64,000 bases of DNA from assembly GCF_001425235.1 (NCBI RefSeq), contig NZ_LMEA01000009.1:222718-286717 (forward strand), given 5' to 3'. Both the position numbers and the translations under genes were made by a program. Under the pieces are notes generated by a model. It searched no databases. It saw only the letters and a list, made by a program, of their open reading frames with translations, and was not told the origin of the DNA. This document shows, in pieces, positions 35,949 to 44,761 of this stretch (positions are counted from its first letter, which is position 1; every line of letters starts with the position of its first letter). Origin of the DNA: Devosia sp. Root413D1 (GTDB lineage Bacteria > Pseudomonadota > Alphaproteobacteria > Rhizobiales > Devosiaceae).

Positions 35949-37598
35949 ATGAATTTCGACCACCTCGCCAAAGCCCCGTTCAATCTCGATGCCGAGGCGC
36001 TTGCCTGGGTGCGGGAGCGCTTTGCCGCGCTGACATCGGACGACAAGCTGCGCCAGCTGTTCACGCTATTGTCGCGCGGCATGGACGCCGATGAGATTGC
36101 CCGGATCCGGGCGTTCCGGCCGGGCGGCATCACCCGCCATGCCGGCGCAGACGTTGCGGCAGAGCGGGCGCTGTTCGCCGATCTCAACGCCGCGGCGCCA
36201 GTGCCGCTGCTGATCTCGGCCGATCTCGAAGGCAGCAGGATGTCCCTCGCGGCCGGCGCCGAGATGCCGAACCCGCTGGCGCTGGCGGCGATCGACGATG
36301 TCGAGGTCACCGCCGAAGTCAGCCGGATCATGGCCGAGGAAGCCCGGGCGATCGGCATCAACTGGAGTTTTACCCCGGTTCTCGACATCAACGCCGCGTT
36401 CCGCAGCGCCATCGTCGCAACCCGCGGTTTCGGCTCCGATGTCGCGACCGTCGAAAAGCACGCCATCACCCAGATGCGGGTGTTCCAGCAGCACGGCGTC
36501 GCCTCGGCCATCAAGCACTGGCCCGGCGAGGGTTTTGACGATCGCGACCAGCACCTCGTCACCACCATCAACCCGCTGTCGATGGAGGACTGGGAGGCCA
36601 ATTTCGGGCGGCTCTATCGCGGCGCCATCGCCGCTGGTGCGCTCTCGGTGATGTCGGCGCATATCGCGCTGCCGGCCTTCGTGCGCGCGCTCGATCCCGA
36701 TGCCGGCGTCGAAGCGTTCCGCCCGGCCTCGATCAGCCGGCTGCTGAACGAGGAACTGCTGCGCAACCGCCTCGGCTTCAACGGGCTGATCGTCTCCGAC
36801 GCGACGCCGATGGCGGGGCTCGGCGCCTGGGGCAAGCGCAGCGACACGCTGCCCGAACTCGTCAGCGCCGGCTGCGACGTGATCCTGTTCTCCGATGACT
36901 ACGAGCAGGACCTCGTCTATCTCGAAGCGGCGCTGGCGGATGGCCGGCTGAGCTGGCAGCGGGTTGACGATGCGGTGATCCGCCAGCTCGGCCTCAAGGC
37001 CGCGGTGGGCCTCCACAAGCCCGCTGGCGGGGGTTCGATCGGCACTGCCGAGAACCGGGCCTATGCCGACGCCGTGGCAAAGCGGGCGCCGACTCTGGTC
37101 AAGGACACCCAGAACCTGCTGCCGCTCGATCCCACCAAGCACAAGCGGATCCTGGTGATCTCCGGCGGCATCGTCTTCCCGTTCCTGCCGCACCCCTTGC
37201 CCTTCGCGCTGCCCGACCTGCTACGCCAGCGCGGCTTCGAGGTGACGGTGCATGACGCCGCCACCGAGGTGAGCCCGGATAAGTTCGACCTGGTGCTTTA
37301 CCTGTTCGGCGACGAGACGCTGTTGACCCGCGGCCGCATCTTCCTCGACTGGCTGCGGCTGACCGGCAGCTTCGGCAAGGCGATGCAGCGCCACTGGCAC
37401 GACATCCCCACCGCGATGATCTCGTTCGGCTATCCCTACATGCTCTACGACGCGCCGCGGGTGCCGACCTACATCAACGCCTATGCCACCACCGAGACGA
37501 TGCAGCGGGCCGTGCTCGCGGCGCTGCTCGGCGATGTGCCCTGGAACACGAAGTCGCCGGTCGACCCGTTCTGCGGGCTGGAGGATGCGAAGTATTGA
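35949..37598 (+). CDS. Glycoside hydrolase family 3 (beta-N-acetylhexosaminidase-like)
   Basis: 549 residues, cytoplasmic (no signal). The GH3 barrel has KHWPGEG (189-195) with the NagZ-type Asp/His pair at D200 and H202, and nucleophile D284 in GLIVSDA. A C-terminal Rossmann-like domain (about 380-549) follows, longer than classical NagZ. The family removes GlcNAc or other hexosaminyl residues; a role in peptidoglycan recycling or oligosaccharide use is inferred. Its 3' end converges on folC across a palindromic repeat. Confidence 0.85.
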   Translation: MNFDHLAKAPFNLDAEALAWVRERFAALTSDDKLRQLFTLLSRGMDADEIARIRAFRPGGITRHAGADVAAERALFADLNAAAPVPLLISADLEGSRMSLAAGAEMPNPLALAAIDDVEVTAEVSRIMAEEARAIGINWSFTPVLDINAAFRSAIVATRGFGSDVATVEKHAITQMRVFQQHGVASAIKHWPGEGFDDRDQHLVTTINPLSMEDWEANFGRLYRGAIAAGALSVMSAHIALPAFVRALDPDAGVEAFRPASISRLLNEELLRNRLGFNGLIVSDATPMAGLGAWGKRSDTLPELVSAGCDVILFSDDYEQDLVYLEAALADGRLSWQRVDDAVIRQLGLKAAVGLHKPAGGGSIGTAENRAYADAVAKRAPTLVKDTQNLLPLDPTKHKRILVISGGIVFPFLPHPLPFALPDLLRQRGFEVTVHDAATEVSPDKFDLVLYLFGDETLLTRGRIFLDWLRLTGSFGKAMQRHWHDIPTAMISFGYPYMLYDAPRVPTYINAYATTETMQRAVLAALLGDVPWNTKSPVDPFCGLEDAKY

Positions 37599-37606
37599 GA
37601 GGCCGG

Positions 37607-37761
37607 TGCGTGGGGCGCCCCCACCCTTGATCCCTCCCCACAAGGGGGAGGGAGACGCAGGAGCCGAAAACGTGCAGCTATCGCCTCCCTCCCCCTTGTG
37701 GGGAGGGTAGCGCAGCTAGGCGAAGCCTTAGCGGAGCTGGGGTGGGGGTGGCCCCACGCAC
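37607..37761. repeat. Composite palindromic repeat between convergent genes
   Basis: Outer arms GTGCGTGGGGC and GCCCCACGCAC enclose CCCTCCCCACAAGGGGGAGGG and its inverted partner. It may act as a bidirectional terminator for the GH3 gene and folC. Confidence 0.7.
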
Positions 37762-37766
37762 AAACC

Positions 37767-39089
37767 TCAAGTCGGCGGCGTGCCGTTCTGATGCAGCACG
37801 TGCCCGGCGAGATACAACGAGCCGGCGAACACTACGCGCGCGGGCTGCCCAAGCTTGGCGGCATCGGCGAGGGCGTTGAGGATCGAGCTCGATTCCACCG
37901 CCTCGAAGCCACCTTCGCGCGCCTGTTCCACAATGGTCGCGGCGGCGTGCGCGTTGGGCTCACCCGGAATGGTCAGGGCGAATACCTGCTCGACCATCCC
38001 GGCGAACGGCGCGAGGAAGTCGGCGGGCTTCCTGGTGTTCATCAGCCCCATGATCAGGACCAGCGGCAGCGGCCGCCGAGCCTCGATTTCCTTGAGCGCC
38101 AGCGACAGCGCCGCGGCGCCATGGGCATTGTGCCCGCCATCGATCCAGAGTTCGGAGCCCGGCGGCAGCATCTGCAGCAGCGTGCCGTGCACCGGCTGCA
38201 GGCGAGCCGGCCACACCACCTCACGAAGCCCTCTTGCGATGTCGGCATCGCTTACCGGCAGGCCGAAATGCCGCGTCGCGGCAATCGCCAGCGCCGCGTT
38301 GTCGAACTGGTGCGGGCCGGCCAGCGCCGGCGGCGGCAGGTCGAGCAGGCCCTGTTCGTCCTGGTAGACCAGCCGGCCATCTTCGGCGCGGCCGTCGAAA
38401 TCCTCGCCGGCGATCAGCGGCGTGACGCCCAGCCGCGCTGCCTCACGTACCAATACGGCGCGGCCTTCATCGCGCTGCCGGCCGAACACCGCCTTGGCGC
38501 CGCGCTTCAGGATGCCGGCCTTCTCCCAGGCGATCTTGTCGAGGCTGTTGCCGAGGAAGTTCTGATGGTCGTAGTCGACCGGGGTGATGATGGTGCCGAG
38601 CGGCCGCGCCACCACGTTGGAGGCGTCGAACCGCCCGCCCATGCCGGTTTCGAGCAGCAGGTAATCCGCCTTCACTTCCGAAAACAGCTTCAGCGCCGCC
38701 GCCGTGGTGATCTCGAAAAAGGTGATCGGCTCGCCGCCATTGGCCTGTTCGCAGAACTCCAGCGCCTGGTTGAGCTTGCGCGATGACACGAGCTTGCCGG
38801 CCAGCCGGATGCGCTCGTTGAAGCGCACCAGGTGCGGCGAGGTCATTACGTGCACCTTCTTGCCCGAGGCCTCGAGGAAGGCGCGCAGGTAGGCGAGCGT
38901 CGAGCCCTTGCCGTTGGTGCCGGCGACATGGATCACCGGCGGCAGGTGATCCTGCGGGTTGCCGATCCGCTCGAGTAAACGGACCTCGCGATCGAGCTTA
39001 AGGTCGATAAGCTTCGGATGCAGCTTGAGCAGCCGCTTGAGGATAGCGTCGGTGCGGGACACAGGAACGAGATTCTCGAACAGGAGCAT
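37767..39089 (-). CDS. folC: Bifunctional folylpolyglutamate synthase / dihydrofolate synthase
   Basis: 440 residues. The ATP-binding GTNGKGS (57-63), HLVRFNERI, LLETGMGGRFD and DGGHNAHGA are the Mur-ligase-like FolC motifs. It adds glutamate to dihydropteroate and folates. The usual rhizobial accD-folC pair is split here by the 39113-41104 gene, all three on the same strand. Confidence 0.95.
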   Translation of the reverse strand: MLLFENLVPVSRTDAILKRLLKLHPKLIDLKLDREVRLLERIGNPQDHLPPVIHVAGTNGKGSTLAYLRAFLEASGKKVHVMTSPHLVRFNERIRLAGKLVSSRKLNQALEFCEQANGGEPITFFEITTAAALKLFSEVKADYLLLETGMGGRFDASNVVARPLGTIITPVDYDHQNFLGNSLDKIAWEKAGILKRGAKAVFGRQRDEGRAVLVREAARLGVTPLIAGEDFDGRAEDGRLVYQDEQGLLDLPPPALAGPHQFDNAALAIAATRHFGLPVSDADIARGLREVVWPARLQPVHGTLLQMLPPGSELWIDGGHNAHGAAALSLALKEIEARRPLPLVLIMGLMNTRKPADFLAPFAGMVEQVFALTIPGEPNAHAAATIVEQAREGGFEAVESSSILNALADAAKLGQPARVVFAGSLYLAGHVLHQNGTPPT

Positions 39090-39112
39090 GGCGCGCTTTT
39101 AGCATCAGGCCC

Positions 39113-41104
39113 TCAGGCGGCGAAAGACCCTGCCGATACCTCCTGTCCGATCAGGTCGATGGCGCAGCGGAACCCGATCGCGGGCGAACGGTTGAGCCCG
39201 GCGCCGAGCTGCAGCAGCTTCACCGAGCGCTGTGGCGGCAGCAGGCCGCTCTCGACATACCAGTCGGACACCACCGGATGCAGCTCACAGCCACCCTTGA
39301 GGGTGTGGAAGCGGGTGCGGCCGTCGCAATGCTCGCTCTCGGTGAGGTTCCAGACCAGCGGCGCGAGCCGCTCGAGCTTGCCTTGTTCGGCGGCGACCTG
39401 CCATTCGTCCTCGGTGGCGAGCCGCAGCCCGGCCCACCGGGCATAGGCCCGCGCGTCCGCCAGTTCGACATGCGTCACCGGCAGCGTTTCGGTGCCGGGC
39501 GCCGGGCGACCGTCACGCCAATGGGCAAGGAAGCGCTCGGGCCGGGCTGGCCGATAGCCCGTGGCGTTGGTGAAGGCGTAGAACTCGGCATTGGTCACCT
39601 CGGCGGGCGAGATGGCGAAGTGCAGTGCCGGCACCGGTCGGGTGAGGCTGACGATCTCGTGCAGCCGCGGCGGCAGCGGCTTCCATTCCTCGATGAACGG
39701 TGTTTCGCCATAGAGGCCGGTCTCGCGCAGCCGATAGGTGACGACGAGGTCCTGCGCCGGCGCGGTGACCGCCACCATGCCACGAGGCGTGGACGTCGCC
39801 TCGGTCTTCGGTCCGGCCAGTGGCAGCGCCATGCGGGCGGGAAAGAAGCTCGACGCGGCAAGGGGCGGTTGCGGCTCAAGTTCGCCCGAGGCACGGGCGA
39901 CGGCCGCAATCCCGCCGCTCGGCAAGGCGCCGCCGATGCCGATCCGGCCATCGGGCAGGGTGGTTGCGGTCAAGGCCTTGCCGCTGACCAGGTCGACGAA
40001 GCCGGCGCCGACCTCGCCCTCCACCACCAGCCAGACGCCATCGACGGCCTCGCCGCGGTTGACCACCGTCCATAGCGGCTGGCCCTGATGATCCCAGCGT
40101 GAGGCATACACTTTGCCATCGCCCGGATGGTCGGCGAGCGGCACCCAGTCTTCGGAGATGAACCAGGCGGCGTGGCTGCGATAGAGCCGCCGCATGGCGC
40201 GCAGCAGGTCACGGTCGCGAGCGTTCCAGCCGACCCAGACGCCGAACACCACCTCCCACACCAGCACGCCAGTGCCGTTGAGCCAGGCGGAGTGCAGTTC
40301 GTCCAGATGATCGCGGTTCCAGCGGCGGACGTGGTGGATATCGTGCCGGCGCTCGAACCACTTGGAGCGCAACACGCCGGGGATCTTGGAGTCGGCGAAC
40401 CACTGGCCCCACGACATCAACTGGTCGGCGACGCGGGCCAGCGGCACGCGGGACTCGCCTTCGACGGTGAGCGCGGGATCGATGGCGTCGAGGGCGACGC
40501 GGAGCCTGGCGCTGCCCTCTTTGGAGCTATCGAGAAACACGCCATCGACGCCAAGCTTGCTCACCAGCGCGGTGACGCTGTCGATGGCCTCGGCCCCAGC
40601 GCCGGTCTCCCACGGATAGTAGGTCAGGTACACCCGGATGCCGTGACGCTGGAATGCCGCCACCACCTCGGGCAGTTCGGGTACGTCCTCAAAATAGGCA
40701 AAGTGATTGCGCGGATCGATGCCGAGCACCGGATAGGCGTTCCACAGCATGACGCCGTCGCAGCCGCCGAACTGCTCGGCGAGCCCTTCGACATAGCGGT
40801 CGACTGTGAAGCGCCCGCTGGCATGGTCGTAGAGCCACTCGTCCCACAACCATACCATGTGCATGATGCGGGCGGCGCGGCTGGTGTCGGCGTAGCGGGC
40901 GGCATCGTAGCCGATGCGAGCGCGGGCCTCGTCGCGCCAGCGGTTCAGCGCGGCGCGCCAGGCCGGCCAGTCCTCGGGGTCGTCCGGGGCGGCGAAGATC
41001 TTGGCTTCATCGATCGCCGACAGGTCGGCGTCGGCCTGCAGTGGTACCGCGGCAGGCAGGTCGATGGGACGAGGGACGTACGGATTGAAACCGGGAGACG
41101 GCAA
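39113..41104 (-). CDS. TIM-barrel glycosidase-like protein fused to a SUMF1/FGE-like domain
   Basis: 663 residues. The first ~300 look like a glycosidase-type barrel: [23 protein letters not shown], and [10 protein letters not shown] with a candidate catalytic Asp, then TVEGES with a candidate acid. A beta-rich middle follows. Residues about 490-655 match a SUMF1/C-lectin-like domain ([52 protein letters not shown]), a binding or display module here because the FGE catalytic Cys pair is not evident. No signal peptide. The start is TTG 41104 with AGAGAAC upstream. It sits inside the accD-folC pair and may work with the nearby GH3 enzyme. The function is unknown. Confidence 0.7.
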   Translation of the reverse strand: MPSPGFNPYVPRPIDLPAAVPLQADADLSAIDEAKIFAAPDDPEDWPAWRAALNRWRDEARARIGYDAARYADTSRAARIMHMVWLWDEWLYDHASGRFTVDRYVEGLAEQFGGCDGVMLWNAYPVLGIDPRNHFAYFEDVPELPEVVAAFQRHGIRVYLTYYPWETGAGAEAIDSVTALVSKLGVDGVFLDSSKEGSARLRVALDAIDPALTVEGESRVPLARVADQLMSWGQWFADSKIPGVLRSKWFERRHDIHHVRRWNRDHLDELHSAWLNGTGVLVWEVVFGVWVGWNARDRDLLRAMRRLYRSHAAWFISEDWVPLADHPGDGKVYASRWDHQGQPLWTVVNRGEAVDGVWLVVEGEVGAGFVDLVSGKALTATTLPDGRIGIGGALPSGGIAAVARASGELEPQPPLAASSFFPARMALPLAGPKTEATSTPRGMVAVTAPAQDLVVTYRLRETGLYGETPFIEEWKPLPPRLHEIVSLTRPVPALHFAISPAEVTNAEFYAFTNATGYRPARPERFLAHWRDGRPAPGTETLPVTHVELADARAYARWAGLRLATEDEWQVAAEQGKLERLAPLVWNLTESEHCDGRTRFHTLKGGCELHPVVSDWYVESGLLPPQRSVKLLQLGAGLNRSPAIGFRCAIDLIGQEVSAGSFAA

Positions 41105-41179
41105 GGCGGTTCTCTGAGCCAGAGGGGAGCACGACGACCCGGCCGCCCCCCCGCTGCCGCAGAGAGGCAGGAGGTCAGG

Positions 41180-42139
41180 CTATTCGGCGTGCGCCGCCTC
41201 GGGCATGCCGACGAGATCGTCACCGGCATTGGCGGCGACCGGCGTCGCCAGCCGCGCCGGGGCGGTTTCGCTCAGCTCTTCGCGCTGCGGCGACTTGGTG
41301 AGGATGCCGACCAGCGAGCCGATGGTTTCGCGCAGGTTGTGCCGGTGCACCACCATGTCGATCATGCCGTGCTCGTAGAGATACTCCGAGCGCTGGAACC
41401 CCTTGGGCAGCTTCTCGCGGATGGTTTGCTCGATGACCCGCGGCCCGGCAAAGCCGATCAGCGCGCCGGGTTCGGCGAGGTGCACATCGCCCAGCATGGC
41501 GTAGGACGCGGTGACGCCGCCAGTGGTGGGGTTGGTGAATACCACGATGAACGGCAAGCCCGCTTCACGCAGCCGCAGCACCGCCACGGTGGTGCGCGGC
41601 ATCTGCATCAGCGACAGGACGCCTTCCTGCATGCGGGCGCCGCCCGAGGAGACGAACAGCACGAACGGGGTGTGCTTGCTGGCGGCGGTTTCGAGCCCGG
41701 TGACGATGGCCGAACCGGCGGCCATGCCGAGCGAGCCGCCCATGAAATCGAAATCCTGTACGCCCACCGTCACCGGCTGGCCGAACAGCTCGCCGGTGCC
41801 GACGGTAACGGCGTCTTCGGTGCCGGTCTTCAGCCGGCTTTCCTTGAGGCGGTCGGCATAGCGCTTACTATCGCGGAATTTCAGCGGATCATGCGGCACC
41901 GCCGGCAGCGGCACCGTGTCGTATTTGCCTTCGTCGAGGAAGGTGGCCAGCCGGTCCGAGGCCTTGATCTTCATGTGGTAGCCGGAATTCGGCACCACCC
42001 ACATATTGGCTTCGAGGTCGCGGTAGAACACCATCTCGCCCGACTCCGGATCCTTGACCCAGAGATTCTCCGATCCGGTATCCTTCGGCTTGAGGAAGGA
42101 GCGGATACGGGGACGGACGACGTTGTTGATCCAGTTCAT
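41180..42139 (-). CDS. accD: Acetyl-CoA carboxylase carboxyltransferase subunit beta
   Basis: 319 residues. [35 protein letters not shown] and [11 protein letters not shown] are the carboxyltransferase core. The N-terminus reads [23 protein letters not shown], where E. coli AccD has a four-Cys zinc ribbon; all four Cys are gone. Rhizobial AccD often keeps only part of the ribbon, so this is an extreme of a known trend. It catalyses the malonyl-CoA step with AccA. Confidence 0.95.
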   Translation of the reverse strand: MNWINNVVRPRIRSFLKPKDTGSENLWVKDPESGEMVFYRDLEANMWVVPNSGYHMKIKASDRLATFLDEGKYDTVPLPAVPHDPLKFRDSKRYADRLKESRLKTGTEDAVTVGTGELFGQPVTVGVQDFDFMGGSLGMAAGSAIVTGLETAASKHTPFVLFVSSGGARMQEGVLSLMQMPRTTVAVLRLREAGLPFIVVFTNPTTGGVTASYAMLGDVHLAEPGALIGFAGPRVIEQTIREKLPKGFQRSEYLYEHGMIDMVVHRHNLRETIGSLVGILTKSPQREELSETAPARLATPVAANAGDDLVGMPEAAHAE

Positions 42140-42315
42140 TGCCTAAGCCTGTTCGCGGTCCATGTGCGCGCCATTCGGGCGCTGCCATCGGCCTATATGG
42201 TGATTGTGGCAGATATTATCAGCTTCAGCGGGCGTGGTTAAGGGCAGGTAGGGCCCCGCGCAAGGGGGATTTGGCGAGGAGTAGCCTTGCCTATCGGCGG
42301 GAATACCGCAGCCGG

Positions 42316-42630
42316 CTAGGCGGCGGGGGCGCCGTCCGAGTCTTCGTCGAAGCCGTTATTGACCAGCGTGGTGATGGCGTCGAGCGCCTCGCGCGCCTGC
42401 TTGCCGGTGGCCTGGACGAGGATGGTCGAGCCCGGGCCGGCGCCCAGCATCATCAGCCCCATGATCGAATTGCCGTTCACCGCCTGGCCGTCGCGCACCA
42501 CCTTGATCTCGGCCTCGAAGCACTCGGCGGTTCGTACGAAGCGGGCCGAAGCCCGCGCATGCAGGCCCTTGCGATTGACGATGGTCAATTGCTGCGCGAG
42601 TGCCCGATCCGAACCAGCTGCGGTATCCAT
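42316..42630 (-). CDS. HPr phosphocarrier protein (PTS)
   Basis: 104 residues from ATG 42630. NRKGLHARAS carries His24 (phospho-acceptor) and NGNSIMGLMML carries Ser55, the HPr-kinase site. The C-terminal FDEDSDGAPAA is an acidic extension. It belongs with the PTS IIA and hprK genes upstream, forming the regulatory PTS without a sugar permease. Here it is separated from them by an opposite-strand gene. Confidence 0.93.
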   Translation of the reverse strand: MDTAAGSDRALAQQLTIVNRKGLHARASARFVRTAECFEAEIKVVRDGQAVNGNSIMGLMMLGAGPGSTILVQATGKQAREALDAITTLVNNGFDEDSDGAPAA

Positions 42631-42674
42631 GCCGCTAGGATGCCGGAAAACCAATTGGCCGCCAAGCCGATCCT

Positions 42675-42883
42675 TGCAGTCGGCGCACCCTCTCCCGCTT
42701 GCGGGGGAGGGGGGACCAGCCGAAAGGCTGGTGGGAGGGGGGTGCCCCACGCGCTGAAGCTTCATGGTTCCCCACGCACCAGGGTGCGCAGCTGGGGCTG
42801 AGGCCCGCGTGTGCGGCACCCCCTCCCACCACGCTTTCGCGTGGTCCCCCTCCCCCGCAAGCGGGAGAGGGGGTCCCGACTGC
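42675..42883. repeat. Composite palindromic repeat
   Basis: Outer arms GCAGTCGG and CCGACTGC enclose inverted CTCTCCCGC..GCGGG blocks and a GGTGGGAGGGGGGTGCC / GGCACCCCCTCCCACC pair. The same outer arms bound the short hairpin at 43725-43772. Confidence 0.75.
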
Positions 42884-42965
42884 GAGCCTCGGTGTCTACG
42901 GGGAGGCGTGACGTGCCGCATCGGAGGTGGCAGAAGCAGATCATCGAGCTTCGGGGGACAGGGTC

Positions 42966-43712
42966 ATGGGAGCGCGTTTTGTGCATCTCTTGGCGTGCTT
43001 TGCGGTTTTGGCCTTGGCAAGTCTCCCCGCGGTCGCCGCGCCGACACTGCCCGACCTGTGCGAAACCGTTACCTTTGAGGGTGACGCGTTCATCGCCTGC
43101 ACCGTCGATCCCGTGCTCCAGGACATCCGGCTGTTTCTGCACACGCCCGATGGCCAACCCTACGGGTCGCTCGAGAGCTTTGCCGCCGACGGCCCATCGG
43201 TGGTTTTTGCCATGAACGGCGGCATGTACCTGCCCGACCGCAGCCCGCAGGGGCTCTATGTCGAAGCCGGCGGGACGCTCGCCCCCCTCGTTACCGCAGA
43301 TGGCGAGGGCAACTTCTATCTGAAGCCCAATGGCGTCTTCCTCGTCACCGCCGACCACCGGGCGCAGGTGGTGGCGACCGAGGCCTTCGTGGCCACGCCG
43401 GATCTCGCCTACGCCACCCAATCGGGCCCGATGCTGGTGATCGATGGCGCCCTCCACCCGGAGTTCTCCGACAACGGAACCTCGCGCTACGTGCGCAACG
43501 GCGTCGGTGTCCGCGCCGATGGCAAGGTGGTGTTCGCCATCTCGCTCGACGTGGTGAGCTTCGGCCGCTTCGCCCGCCTGTTCAGGGATGGCTTGTCATG
43601 CCCCGACGCCCTCTACCTCGATGGCTTCGTATCGGGGCTCGCCGATGACGATGGCGTGGTGGTGGGCGGGGGGCATGCTGCCGGGCCGATTGTTGCGGTG
43701 CTGCAGCGGTAG
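42966..43712 (+). CDS. Phosphodiester glycosidase family protein (NAGPA domain)
   Basis: 248 residues with a Sec signal peptide (HLLACFAVLALASLPAVAA). The motifs FAMNGGMY, QSGPMLVIDG, RNGVGV and ALYLDGFVSG are the NAGPA/phosphodiester alpha-GlcNAcase family core. Homologues cleave GlcNAc-1-phosphate diesters, or similar links in wall glycans. ATG 42966 has GGGGGA upstream. It is inserted on the opposite strand between HPr and PTS IIA, flanked on both sides by related palindromic repeats. Confidence 0.88.
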   Translation: MGARFVHLLACFAVLALASLPAVAAPTLPDLCETVTFEGDAFIACTVDPVLQDIRLFLHTPDGQPYGSLESFAADGPSVVFAMNGGMYLPDRSPQGLYVEAGGTLAPLVTADGEGNFYLKPNGVFLVTADHRAQVVATEAFVATPDLAYATQSGPMLVIDGALHPEFSDNGTSRYVRNGVGVRADGKVVFAISLDVVSFGRFARLFRDGLSCPDALYLDGFVSGLADDDGVVVGGGHAAGPIVAVLQR

Positions 43713-43724
43713 AGAGCCGGTCCC

Positions 43725-43772
43725 GCAGTCGGCGCACCCTCTCCCGCAAGCGGGAGAGGGACGCCGACTGCG
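43725..43772. repeat. Palindromic hairpin between convergent genes
   Basis: GCAGTCGGCG pairs with CGCCGACTGC and inner CTCTCCCGC with GCGGGAGAG. It lies between the convergent NAGPA and PTS IIA genes and could terminate both, though there is no T run. Confidence 0.7.
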
Positions 43773-43791
43773 AGCCTTGGCGGTAGCTGTC

Positions 43792-44190
43792 CTACCCGCC
43801 CAGCGTCTCGCTGGCGACGTTGATGTATTTCCGCCCAGCCTCGGCGGCTTCCTTCACCGCCTGCTTGATCTCGAGGTCGGCGCGCACCCGGGCGAGCTTG
43901 ACCAGCATGGGCAGGTTCACCCCGGCGATCACTTCGACTTCGCGCTGCTGCATGATCGAGATGGCGAGGTTGGACGGGGTGCCGCCGAACATGTCGGTGA
44001 GGATCACCACGCCCTGGCCCTGGTCGGCGGCGTCGACACATTTGAGGATGTCGTTGCGACGCTCCTCCATGTCGTCATCGGGGCCGATGGCGACGGTCTC
44101 CACCATCTCCTGCGGACCAACCACATGTTCGAGGGCGGATTTGAATTCTACGGCGAGCGCCCCGTGCGTCACCAGAACCATGCCGATCAT
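43792..44190 (-). CDS. PTS mannose-family EIIA protein
   Basis: 132 residues. MVLVTHGALAVE carries phosphorylatable His9, and LTDMFGGTPSNLA is the family signature. In alphaproteobacteria this IIA is part of the regulatory PTS with HPr and HprK rather than a transporter. It is 85 bases downstream of hprK on the same strand. Confidence 0.92.
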   Translation of the reverse strand: MIGMVLVTHGALAVEFKSALEHVVGPQEMVETVAIGPDDDMEERRNDILKCVDAADQGQGVVILTDMFGGTPSNLAISIMQQREVEVIAGVNLPMLVKLARVRADLEIKQAVKEAAEAGRKYINVASETLGG

Positions 44191-44275
44191 GCAGTATCCC
44201 CAAAGTCTCGCAGGTTCCGGCCGGGCAACAGGCTTCCCAGAGGAGCCGGGAGTCTTGCCCTTGGGCGGCCCTGAT

Positions 44276-44761
44276 TCAAGTGGTTTTTTGTCGCGCCACC
44301 GGAGGCGGGGCGTTGACGGCGGCGATCGCCTCGCGGATCAGCAGCAACTGGTGCCGCGCGTCGATCACCCCGGCCCGCGGAACCGGGGCGCGGGGCAGGG
44401 TGGCACCGCCGAGTTCAGTGACCAATGCATCCTCTTCGAGCATGCGCTCCAGCGTTTCGACCAGGTCGATGACGAGGTGCAGCCGCGCCTCGGCGGCGAA
44501 CGGTCGCCGGACGATGCCGCGGCCGCGCAGCTCGATCAGCCCCTCGATATTCGGCGCCGGCCGCATGCTGACCTCGCCGTTGCCGGCAACGATCACCACC
44601 CGGTCGTCCGAGACCAGCAGCGCTGGTAAGCCGCGCGCTTCCCATTGCTCGAGCAGGTCGAGGGCCAGCAGCGATTTGCCCGAGCCCGATGGGCCACGGA
44701 GGATCAGGCCGGTGCCGCCGAGCACCAGCCCTGTGGCATGGATGTTGAGGCTGTCGCTCAC
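44276..44761 (-). CDS. hprK: HPr kinase/phosphorylase, short alphaproteobacterial form
   Basis: 161 residues: only the catalytic C-terminal domain, with P-loop GPSGSGKS (23-30), LVSDDRV and IEGLIELRGRGIV. The N-terminal domain of Firmicute HprK is missing, as is normal in this class. It phosphorylates Ser on HPr. The GTG start overlaps the chvG stop by 4 bases (GTGA), so the two are coupled. Confidence 0.93.
   Translation of the reverse strand: MSDSLNIHATGLVLGGTGLILRGPSGSGKSLLALDLLEQWEARGLPALLVSDDRVVIVAGNGEVSMRPAPNIEGLIELRGRGIVRRPFAAEARLHLVIDLVETLERMLEEDALVTELGGATLPRAPVPRAGVIDARHQLLLIREAIAAVNAPPPVARQKTT

Noticed and set aside
40127-42241. 704-codon plus-strand frame opposite the SUMF1 fusion and accD
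   Set aside because: Antisense shadow; the minus strand carries AccD motifs.
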